DNA of 21,743 nt from Thermoplasmata archaeon. GTDB lineage: Archaea > Thermoplasmatota > Thermoplasmata > UBA10834. The stretch is taken from positions 1 to 21,743 of the forward strand of contig JALHSX010000228.1 of NCBI GenBank assembly GCA_022865445.1, in the 5' to 3' direction. Of the stretch, positions 6,895 to 13,038 are shown one piece after another. Position 1 is the first letter of the stretch, and every line of letters starts with the position of its first letter. Position numbers and translations under genes: made by a program. The notes beneath the pieces are model-generated. The model had not been told where the DNA came from. It did not search any database and was given only the letters and a program-made list of their open reading frames with translations.

Positions 6895-7746
6895 ATGTTC
6901 ACGCGGGCCGACCAGCTTTTGATCGAGACGAACGAGGATCAGTTCCCTCTCCACGCTCTCGAATTCCATTGGGACGAGTTCGAGCCGCACCTGGAATGCT
7001 ACGATATCTCTGAAAAGGAGACTGCGGAGTTCGACCTTGAAGATGTCAGATTCTCGGTCAGCAAGAAGAGAACATGCATCGGCCAGTGGGACGGAGACGA
7101 ATACACCCCGTGCCCGAAACAGACTGCAGTAGACAGGTTCGGCCAATGCGCGGAGTGCGCTGGCGAGTCTTTCATTCCGTTCCAGGAATGCATATTCGAG
7201 CCGAAGTGCGACGGAGAGAAGTGCAACCTGGATTTCTGCCGTCGGGAACACGTGCTCTACGTAGCTTTCTACGATACACGTATGAAGATAGGAATGAGCT
7301 CCTCCCGGAGGGTCGACAAGCGGTTGATCGAGCAGGGCGCGGACGCCTACTTCATAATCGGCAAGTTCGGCACCCGCAAGAATGCAAGAAGAAAAGAGAA
7401 TGAGATCTCCGCCAGGCTGGGGATACCGCAGTCGTACAGGCAGGAGACGCTGCTGCGCAATCTGGAAAGGCCAGTTGATGAGCACGGGATCGAGGGCAGG
7501 TATGAGGCCTTGAAGATCACCATTGGCGAAGCGTATCAGCTCAATCCAGAGCCTCTGAAATGGCTCAAGGGCTATCCGATTGACCTACCGCTCAAGGGAA
7601 CCCCGAAGCTACTCGAATCGTGGGGCAGCCACAAAGGTGAGCTGGTCGGCATCAAGGGCAAATGGCTCGTTTTCGAATCCGAAGGACTCAAGGCGCTCAG
7701 CCTGGCGGACATGCCTTCCAGGTTTCTGGCTCGGACCGTCGCATGA
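6895..7746 (+). CDS. DUF2797 family protein
   Basis: The function is unknown. The 283-residue protein has a cysteine-rich middle (C61, C73, C85, C88, C99, C105, C110, C115), which probably binds zinc or another metal. A segment at 119-155 follows, with YVAFYDTRMKIGMS and then a basic helix, which recalls the GIY-YIG fold (a YVA strand followed by KIG). This arrangement matches the DUF2797 family, common in euryarchaea and actinobacteria. Whether it cuts nucleic acid is open. The start at 6895 is supported by a TATA box at leaderless spacing. Neighbours are an RNA-repair enzyme and a metallo-hydrolase, each apparently independent. The family call is fairly sure; a nuclease role is only a suggestion. 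Confidence 0.8.
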   Translation: MFTRADQLLIETNEDQFPLHALEFHWDEFEPHLECYDISEKETAEFDLEDVRFSVSKKRTCIGQWDGDEYTPCPKQTAVDRFGQCAECAGESFIPFQECIFEPKCDGEKCNLDFCRREHVLYVAFYDTRMKIGMSSSRRVDKRLIEQGADAYFIIGKFGTRKNARRKENEISARLGIPQSYRQETLLRNLERPVDEHGIEGRYEALKITIGEAYQLNPEPLKWLKGYPIDLPLKGTPKLLESWGSHKGELVGIKGKWLVFESEGLKALSLADMPSRFLARTVA

Positions 7747-7802
7747 CGGACTGGCCAAAAACAGAAATAGGATTCCAGCATTGGTGATGCGTAGGTGGAC
7801 CC

Positions 7803-8483
7803 ATGAGAATCACAAGTCTAGGCCATTCTGCTTTCCTGTTGGAGGGGAGGGACAGGGTCCTCATAGATCCGTTCCTCACGGGGAACCCGATGGCATCAAC
7901 GACCGCTGATAAAGTGGACTGCGACATCATCTGCGTCACCCACGGACACGGTGACCACCTCGGCGACGCGGTCAATATCGCTCGGAGAACCGGGGCGGTC
8001 GTCGCGTCCATCATCGAGATGTCCGAATGGCTGGAGAAGACCGGGGTCAAGAGTGTCGGGTTCAACATGGGCGGGACGGCGACCATAAGGAACACCAAGA
8101 TAACGATGGTCCCAGCATTCCATTCGTCCAGCATTGGCGCCCCGGGGCTCGAGTTTTCGGCCGCCATGGCTGTGGGCATGGTCGTCGATTCGGGGAAGGT
8201 AGTGTACCACGCGGGCGACACGTGCGTCTTTGGGGACATGAAGCTGATAGGCGAACTGTACAAACCAGATGTCGCGCTGCTCCCGATCGGTGGGTTCTTC
8301 ACGATGGATCCGAGGCAGGCCGCCATGGCGACCGGATTGATCAACCCGAAGATCGCGATCCCGATGCACTATGGAACTTGGCCTCCGATCGAGCAGGACC
8401 CAAAGGAATTCGAGAAGCTCGCGAAGAAGTCCTCAAAGGCCAAGATAGTCATACTGAAGCCAGGCGAGCATCTGGAAGTTTGA
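7803..8483 (+). CDS. UPF0173 / UlaG-like metal-dependent hydrolase
   Basis: This is a 226-residue metallo-beta-lactamase-fold protein of the compact UPF0173 type. The metal-binding HGHGDH is at residues 47-52, with later ligands expected at AFHSSSIGAPG, YHAGDT and MHYGTW. Members are found widely in archaea and bacteria without an agreed substrate. AGGTGG stands about 4 nt before the ATG. The stop is only 6 nt before the next gene (8490), so the two are probably translated from one message. The linkage may hint at a shared pathway with the TiaS-like protein, but no reaction can be assigned. The fold call is firm. Confidence 0.9.
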   Translation: MRITSLGHSAFLLEGRDRVLIDPFLTGNPMASTTADKVDCDIICVTHGHGDHLGDAVNIARRTGAVVASIIEMSEWLEKTGVKSVGFNMGGTATIRNTKITMVPAFHSSSIGAPGLEFSAAMAVGMVVDSGKVVYHAGDTCVFGDMKLIGELYKPDVALLPIGGFFTMDPRQAAMATGLINPKIAIPMHYGTWPPIEQDPKEFEKLAKKSSKAKIVILKPGEHLEV

Positions 8484-8489
8484 TCACAG

Positions 8490-9446
8490 ATGACCAACAC
8501 ACTGACCCCAGCCGACATCAGGAAGCGGCACGGCTCTCTATTCTCCAAGCGACTCATCACATTGGTCGACGAGAAGGCCGGAAGGGCGAAGATCATCGAG
8601 GAGTGCTGCGCGCAGGGGCCGGTCGAATGGGACGCGGTGAACCGACTCAGAGCCAGAGGCGTGGTCGAGCATGTCGAGGTCGTGGGCACCACTCTGATCA
8701 TGGACACCAGGATCGGCGAGGGCGATGTGCATTTCGGCCCTGCCTCTAGGGACACTGGCGGCCAGGCGCTGAAGTCGCTGATCGTGAAGAACGGCAAGGT
8801 AGAGACGACATGGATAGGCCTTGCGGGTGCGAGCGTAGGAGTCGGTGCATGCCTCCCCCAGGCGGAGGGCGTCGAGAAAGCAGAGTACCTCAGCGACGAG
8901 CTTGTTGGCGGCAGCAAAAGGGTCGAGATAAGGATAACGACTCCGGCCCAGAGGAGGCTCGTGATCGGCATAGACGACACCGACACAAAGGAGAAGGGCG
9001 CCACGTGGGTACTCGGCCTCAATCTCGGAAGGGAGATGCCGCACGGAATCCTCCTGTCTCACAAGATCGTCCAGCTCAATCCTCACGCGCCCCAGAAGAC
9101 GACCAATTGCGCTTCAACTGGCGTGGCTTTTGCCGTTCTGCCTGAGGCTTCTAAGAAGACAGTCGACTGGGCCAAGGATTTCGTCGCGAAGGGCACCTTC
9201 TCCGACCAGACGGCTATGGCGGTCTATGAAGGCCTTGACATCCCGAAGAAGCTCGTGAAGTACGGCGCGAACGCCAAGGAGACAATACTGTCCATCCACG
9301 ACGCGGAACATGTGGCGAAGGAGTGCGGCGTCCATATACACGAGATAACGGGAAAGCGCGGGTCGATCGGTGCCGTGGCGGCCATCGGCTGCTTCGACCT
9401 AGGACTGTACAGTGCTGGCCTGCCCGAGGACTTCAGGCACATATAG
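8490..9446 (+). CDS. TiaS-related protein, resembles methanogenesis marker protein 11
   Basis: This 318-residue protein has the DDTD kinase-type motif VIGIDDTDT at 158-166, then TTNCAST (204-210) and GKRGSIGAVAAIG (288-300). These motifs are shared with TiaS, the agmatinylcytidine synthetase that modifies tRNA-Ile2. True TiaS starts almost at the DDTD motif and continues into an OB fold and zinc ribbon. Here about 155 residues of a different domain come first and the protein stops after the ferredoxin-like part, so canonical TiaS is unlikely. The layout and length agree with putative methanogenesis marker protein 11 (TIGR03280), a family of unknown function. That assignment is from memory of the family and unverified. 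The gene follows the UPF0173 gene by 6 nt, and its stop overlaps the uppS promoter region. Confidence 0.7.
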   Translation: MTNTLTPADIRKRHGSLFSKRLITLVDEKAGRAKIIEECCAQGPVEWDAVNRLRARGVVEHVEVVGTTLIMDTRIGEGDVHFGPASRDTGGQALKSLIVKNGKVETTWIGLAGASVGVGACLPQAEGVEKAEYLSDELVGGSKRVEIRITTPAQRRLVIGIDDTDTKEKGATWVLGLNLGREMPHGILLSHKIVQLNPHAPQKTTNCASTGVAFAVLPEASKKTVDWAKDFVAKGTFSDQTAMAVYEGLDIPKKLVKYGANAKETILSIHDAEHVAKECGVHIHEITGKRGSIGAVAAIGCFDLGLYSAGLPEDFRHI

Positions 9447-9454
9447 GTTTAAAT
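9447..9454 (+). promoter_or_regulatory. TATA box for the cis-prenyltransferase gene
   Basis: GTTTAAAT begins immediately after the stop codon of the marker-11-like gene. The predicted transcription start is near 9475, giving a leader of about 18 nt to the ATG at 9493. Confidence 0.55.
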
Positions 9455-9492
9455 CACGTCCTCGCATTTGAGGCGAACAACGGTCAGAGCCC

Positions 9493-10275
9493 ATGACAAC
9501 GGATCTCACAAGAGCCATCTCATCAACCGCATACAACACCTACGAGAAGCGTCTTCTGAAGGAGGTCGCGACGATGCCCGTCCCACACCATGTCGCGATA
9601 ATCATGGACGGGAACAGACGCTACGCCAAGGAGTTCGGCCTGATGGTCTCCGAGGGGCACGAGAAAGGCCGGGAAAAACTCGAGAACATGCTCGAGTGGT
9701 GCATGGACATCGGCGTCAAGATGCTCACGGTGTACGCGTTCTCCACCGAGAACGTCGGCCGGGACAAGCAAGAGGTCGAGGACCTCATGCGCATGTTCAT
9801 CCAGAACTTCCGAAAGCTGGCAGAGGACGAGCGGATCCACAAACACAAGATCAGGGTGAAGATCCTGGGTCAGAGAGACCTGCTCCCGAAGGACCTCAGA
9901 GAGGCTATCCAGTACGCTGAGGACAGGACCAAGGACTACAATGAGTACTTCTTCAACATCGCTGTCGGCTACGGTGGAAGGGAGGAGATACTGCACGCGA
10001 TTCGAGACGTCGCGCAGGCGGTGAAGGACGACAAGCTGAAAGTGGACGACATCACCGAGAAGACTTTCTCCGAGTACCTCTACACCAAGGACATGCCTGA
10101 CCCGGACTTGATCCTGAGGACAAGTGGCGAAGAGCGCATATCCAACTTCCTTCTGTGGCAGCTCGCCTACTCCGAGCTGTATTTCTCCGATGTCTACTGG
10201 CCGGGTTTCAGGAAGATCGACTTCCTGAGGGCTGTGAGGGCCTACCAGCTGAGGAAGCGCCGGTACGGGACATAG
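9493..10275 (+). CDS. uppS: Cis-prenyltransferase (undecaprenyl/dolichyl diphosphate synthase family)
   Basis: The enzyme adds isopentenyl diphosphate units in cis to a prenyl starter, making the long lipid carrier used for protein glycosylation and surface polymers. The 260-residue protein has the family hallmarks: HVAIIMDGNRRYA (33-45, Asp39 the catalytic Mg-binding residue), AFSTEN, and DPDLILRTSGEERISNFLLWQ (203-223), which binds the IPP phosphate. The SELYF motif follows. The N-terminal 28 residues before the core are typical of archaeal members. A TATA box lies 39-46 nt upstream. In archaea the product is probably a dolichol-type chain of about C45-C60, but chain length cannot be read from the sequence with confidence. 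Confidence 0.94.
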   Translation: MTTDLTRAISSTAYNTYEKRLLKEVATMPVPHHVAIIMDGNRRYAKEFGLMVSEGHEKGREKLENMLEWCMDIGVKMLTVYAFSTENVGRDKQEVEDLMRMFIQNFRKLAEDERIHKHKIRVKILGQRDLLPKDLREAIQYAEDRTKDYNEYFFNIAVGYGGREEILHAIRDVAQAVKDDKLKVDDITEKTFSEYLYTKDMPDPDLILRTSGEERISNFLLWQLAYSELYFSDVYWPGFRKIDFLRAVRAYQLRKRRYGT

Positions 10276-10360
10276 GCACTTTTCGGCATGTTCCTGAGCG
10301 TCTATCATCAATAGTTCGACAAAATGGATACGAATTGGATGCTTGTGAACCACGTTCTTG

Positions 10361-10373
10361 AACGGATTCCGTT
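10361..10373. promoter_or_regulatory. 13-bp operator-like palindrome upstream of the Lrp gene
   Basis: AACGG-ATT-CCGTT is a perfect dyad overlapping GTTC-TT-GAAC at 10354-10363. It lies 42-54 nt before the regulator's ATG, at the place expected for TFB/TBP binding. Archaeal Lrp proteins bind 13-15-bp dyads of this kind, so autoregulation is a natural reading. Confidence 0.45.
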
Positions 10374-10384
10374 AGTTTGAAGTA

Positions 10385-10405
10385 GGACCTGCTTATTGGA
10401 GGTCC
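10385..10405. promoter_or_regulatory. Second dyad covering the Lrp gene Shine-Dalgarno
   Basis: GGACCT (10385-10390) and AGGTCC (10400-10405) are perfect 6-bp arms 9 nt apart. The right arm overlaps GGAGGT (10398-10403), the ribosome binding site, 11 nt before the ATG. It may be an operator downstream of the promoter or, in RNA, a hairpin that hides the ribosome binding site. Confidence 0.4.
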
Positions 10406-10414
10406 GGTATTGCG

Positions 10415-10933
10415 ATGACATCAGCACCTTCGACAGAAACACCATGCGAGATCTACGAGAGATGGAAGGGCCTCGACCTGAAGATGCTCCCGATCGACAG
10501 GACGGACATCCGGATACTGTGCGAGCTCAGGGAGAATGCCCGGATGAGCAACTCGGAGATCGCGAAGAAGCTGAGCGTCACGGAGGCGACGGTCAGGCGG
10601 AGGATCAAGAACCTGATCGAGAAGGGCATCATCCTTCGGTTCTCTATTCACATCGATTACAGGCTCATCGAGAACACTGTCAAGGCGTACATCCATGTGA
10701 AGACCGTCACGGACAAGCTCGACAAGGTCGTTCAGCACCTGACCAATCACAACAGGGTGGTCGCGGTCTACAGAGTCACTGGTGAGTACGACCTGCTTGT
10801 TGTTGCGTTGTTCGTGGGCATGACCGAGCTTCAGGAGTTCATTGACACATTCCTGAAGATGGACGGCATCAAGGAGACTGACACGCAGATAGTCATGAGC
10901 GCCCACAAGGGTGTCCCGTGGACTGGGATCTAG
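10415..10933 (+). CDS. Lrp/AsnC-family transcriptional regulator
   Basis: This 172-residue protein has an N-terminal winged helix at about 28-85 (DRTDIRILCELRENARMSNS, with the recognition helix in the TEATVRRRIKNL segment). A RAM/AsnC ligand domain follows at about 90-165 (VYRVTGEYDLLVVALF is its central strand pair). Family members form octamers or dimers, sense amino acids or other small ligands, and repress or activate nearby genes, often their own. The 26 residues before the helix are longer than usual. Two palindromes just upstream look like operators. The gene converges on hdrD with a 33-nt gap, so its targets may include hdrD or the prenyltransferase. The ligand is unknown. Confidence 0.92.
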   Translation: MTSAPSTETPCEIYERWKGLDLKMLPIDRTDIRILCELRENARMSNSEIAKKLSVTEATVRRRIKNLIEKGIILRFSIHIDYRLIENTVKAYIHVKTVTDKLDKVVQHLTNHNRVVAVYRVTGEYDLLVVALFVGMTELQEFIDTFLKMDGIKETDTQIVMSAHKGVPWTGI

Positions 10934-10966
10934 TCTTGGAATCTCGAGAAGTGGCCGCCAGGCCAA

Positions 10967-12124
10967 CTACGCCGCTTGGAGTGCTATCTGGACCACGTCC
11001 ATCGTCTTGATATCCAATCCGGCTTTCTTCGCGCCGGCATTGAGGTTGACCTGACAGAAGGGGCACGATGTCGCGATGACCTCGGCACCCGCTTTGACGA
11101 ACTGCTTCACCCTCTCGGCGGCGATGTCCTCTGCCATGTCGTTGAAGGCGGATTTGAAACCGCCGCCGGCACCGCAGCACACTGAGTCATCTCGCTCCTC
11201 CTTGATCTGTAGGAGCTGGAGTCCCGGAATCGCCTTGAGCACGTTCCTGGGCGCGTCATAGACCTTCGCGTGCCTCCCAAGATGGCACGGGTCGTGGTAC
11301 GCGACCTTCTTATTGAACTCCTTCGTGAACTTGAGCTTCCCTTCCTTGATCAGCGTCTCGAGGTACTCGGATATGTGGAACAGCTTGTAGCTGGGCTTCC
11401 CCGTTAGCTTCGGATAGTCGGTCTTCATCGTATTGTAGCATCCAGCGCATGCAGTCACCATGACCTTCCAACCGCGCTTGTCCATTTCTTGGACGTTGTG
11501 GGGTGCGAGCTCGTCCCTGACAGGCCCTTTCTGACCCGTTCTCAACAGCGGAGAACCGCAGCACCATTCGTCTTCTCCCAGGATGTTGAACTTCACTCCC
11601 GCTTTGTCGAGTAGCTTTGCGGTTGCTACGGCCAAAGGCTGGAGTCTGTAGGCCTCTGTGCAGCCGGTGAAGAATATGACATCAGGATTGGGGGAGAGCT
11701 TGAGGTCCGCAGGCAGCCAAGCAGCCCTCTTCTCCTTCGGCTCGTCGTACGGGTTCCGCTTCTGGACCACTCTCTCCTTGATCTTTCTCTGAGCCTCCGG
11801 CGGTCCGTAGCCCTCGGAGATCAGCCATTCCTTGACCTCTTCCCAGAGCTGCGGGAACTTTATCTCGACGTGGCACTTGTGCTCGCATGCCGCGCACGAG
11901 GTGCATTGAAAGACGCGCTCTGCGAACCGGGGCGTGATCTTGGTCTCCCTTCTGAGCAGTCTGTCCATCGGGGTCTTGGCAGCCATCTGCTTGAGGTAGA
12001 AGACCTTGCCTCTTGGCGATGAGGACTCCCACCCGATGAGGCTATGCACTGGGCAGACGTCCTTACAGTATCCGCACTGCAGACAGGCGTAGAGATCCTT
12101 CTCTATCTCGTTGATCTTTCTCAT
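10967..12124 (-). CDS. hdrD: HdrD-like iron-sulfur protein with two CCG domains
   Basis: The 385-residue soluble protein has two 4Fe-4S motifs (C14/17/20/24 and C74/77/80/84). Two complete cysteine-rich CCG domains follow: C155, CC188-189, C226/C229 and C280, CC316-317, C354/C357. This is the layout of HdrD, the catalytic subunit of heterodisulfide reductase, and of related GlpC-type proteins. In methanogens HdrD reduces CoM-S-S-CoB at a non-cubane cluster held by the CCG motifs. No membrane partner HdrE is next to it, so electrons must come from elsewhere. The ATG at 12124 follows GGTGA by 5 nt and is preferred to GTG 12133 or TTG 12136. A stem-loop (12152-12179) lies in the likely leader. 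The architecture is sure; the substrate is not. Confidence 0.82.
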   Translation of the reverse strand: MRKINEIEKDLYACLQCGYCKDVCPVHSLIGWESSSPRGKVFYLKQMAAKTPMDRLLRRETKITPRFAERVFQCTSCAACEHKCHVEIKFPQLWEEVKEWLISEGYGPPEAQRKIKERVVQKRNPYDEPKEKRAAWLPADLKLSPNPDVIFFTGCTEAYRLQPLAVATAKLLDKAGVKFNILGEDEWCCGSPLLRTGQKGPVRDELAPHNVQEMDKRGWKVMVTACAGCYNTMKTDYPKLTGKPSYKLFHISEYLETLIKEGKLKFTKEFNKKVAYHDPCHLGRHAKVYDAPRNVLKAIPGLQLLQIKEERDDSVCCGAGGGFKSAFNDMAEDIAAERVKQFVKAGAEVIATSCPFCQVNLNAGAKKAGLDIKTMDVVQIALQAA

Positions 12125-12151
12125 GATAGTCACCAAATGACCGTCGAATGG

Positions 12152-12179
12152 TCCCGAACCTGTCCCATCAGGGTCGGGA
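12152..12179 (-). promoter_or_regulatory. Imperfect 28-nt hairpin in the hdrD leader
   Basis: Outer arms TCCCGA/TCGGGA, one mismatch, inner arms CCTG/CAGG and a 6-nt loop form a compact stem of 10 pairs. It stands 28-55 nt upstream of the hdrD ATG, downstream of a TATA-like AGGTTTATC (12228-12220). If that promoter is used, the hairpin is part of the transcript. Otherwise it could be an operator. A smaller dyad, CTTG-TCA-CAAG, is at 12193-12203. Confidence 0.5.
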
Positions 12180-12219
12180 GCCGCTACAGCCCCTTGTCAC
12201 AAGTGATGGCTTCAATGAT

Positions 12220-12228
12220 GATAAACCT
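12220..12228 (-). promoter_or_regulatory. Possible TATA box for hdrD
   Basis: AGGTTTATC on the minus strand predicts a start near 12199 and a leader of about 75 nt, long compared with other genes in this window. That length would leave room for the leader hairpin. Confidence 0.4.
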
Positions 12229-12258
12229 AGCGAGCTACCTACGAAATGGTAGTGCCTG

Positions 12259-12274
12259 GCCTACTTGCGTAGGC
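12259..12274. terminator. Small hairpin across the mobB stop codon
   Basis: GCCTAC-TTGC-GTAGGC is a perfect 6-bp stem with a 4-nt loop that includes the mobB stop. It could mark the 3' end of mobB, but no T run is attached, and the dyad also lies at the upstream edge of the hdrD promoter region. Confidence 0.25.
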
Positions 12275-12983
12275 TACTGGATTTCGCTCTTTGCTTCTTA
12301 GGCTCGAGACGGATTTCAACTACCTTGCCCGGCCCGTATCCCTTTAGGCTGCTGAGCATCCCCCGGACGGTGTCGTCAACGATGCTAGAAACGAATTTGC
12401 CGGCGGCAATCTTCCTGCCGTCGACCAGTATCTGCACGCCTATATCCGAGAGCTCCTTGCAGTCCTTTAGCTTCCTCTTGCCCGCCACGATGGCCCTCGC
12501 GAGCCCGTCGCAGTCCAGGCGGCACTTGCCGCAGTCGAGCCCTGGAAGTTGCTCCTTGACCCGCTCGACAGCAACCTCTTTCTCGATGTACTTCACCAGA
12601 TCCGCAAGCTTCGGGTTGGTCAGGACGGTACCCTTCCTGGGAGTGACATGGCCGATCGCAACCTTCGGGAACGAGCCCTCCTTGAACCCTTCGATGATCA
12701 GGACATCTGGCCTGAACTCGGCCAAAAGCATGCGCGCGATGTCGTCCGCAGATGTCTTCGAGTGTTTGATCATGGTCGTCTCAGTCTCAGAGGAGAATAC
12801 GACCGGGTCGCTTCCCGCCTTCCAGTGCCTCCAGGTGTCCTTCCCCTCGCAGTCTATGGTCTTGTCGTGCGGAGTGTGCTTGATGGATGAGACCCTATAA
12901 CCCTTCTTGACCAGGGCTCTGACCAATCGCTCGACGAGCTTCGTCTTGCCCGCATCCTGGTAGCCGTAGATGCCGATGATCAT
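12261..12983 (-). CDS. mobB: MobB-type GTPase with fused Fe-S domain
   Basis: MobB is a P-loop protein that helps make or deliver the guanine dinucleotide form of the molybdenum/tungsten cofactor. The Walker A loop GYQDAGKTK is at 7-15 and VSSIKHTPHD (31-40) is characteristic, as is the DVLIIEGFK segment at 93-101. After residue 145 the protein continues with C151, C154, C158 and C175, a four-cysteine domain likely to hold a 4Fe-4S cluster. About 50 more residues follow, with a VQILVDGRKI start. Bacterial MobB is about 170 residues; this one is 240, so it is a fusion of a kind also seen in archaea. The ATG at 12983 is set by the conserved N-terminus and a TATA box. Its presence implies a molybdo- or tungsto-enzyme encoded elsewhere, such as formate or formylmethanofuran dehydrogenase. 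Confidence 0.9.
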   Translation of the reverse strand: MIIGIYGYQDAGKTKLVERLVRALVKKGYRVSSIKHTPHDKTIDCEGKDTWRHWKAGSDPVVFSSETETTMIKHSKTSADDIARMLLAEFRPDVLIIEGFKEGSFPKVAIGHVTPRKGTVLTNPKLADLVKYIEKEVAVERVKEQLPGLDCGKCRLDCDGLARAIVAGKRKLKDCKELSDIGVQILVDGRKIAAGKFVSSIVDDTVRGMLSSLKGYGPGKVVEIRLEPKKQRAKSSSLRK

Positions 12984-13017
12984 CCGCCGTCTCCGAGACC
13001 CGATACAAGTGACGGGG

Positions 13018-13025
13018 GATAAAAG
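13018..13025 (-). promoter_or_regulatory. TATA box for mobB
   Basis: CTTTTATC on the minus strand is identical to the kptA box. It lies between the end of the radical SAM gene and mobB, so mobB has its own start near 12996 with about 13 nt of leader. Confidence 0.6.
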
Positions 13026-13038
13026 CTGATGGTGGTCT

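Noticed and set aside
8490..9446. Canonical TiaS (tRNA-Ile2 agmatinylcytidine synthetase)
   Set aside because: The DDTD motif is at residue 161 rather than near the N-terminus, and the OB fold and zinc ribbon are missing.
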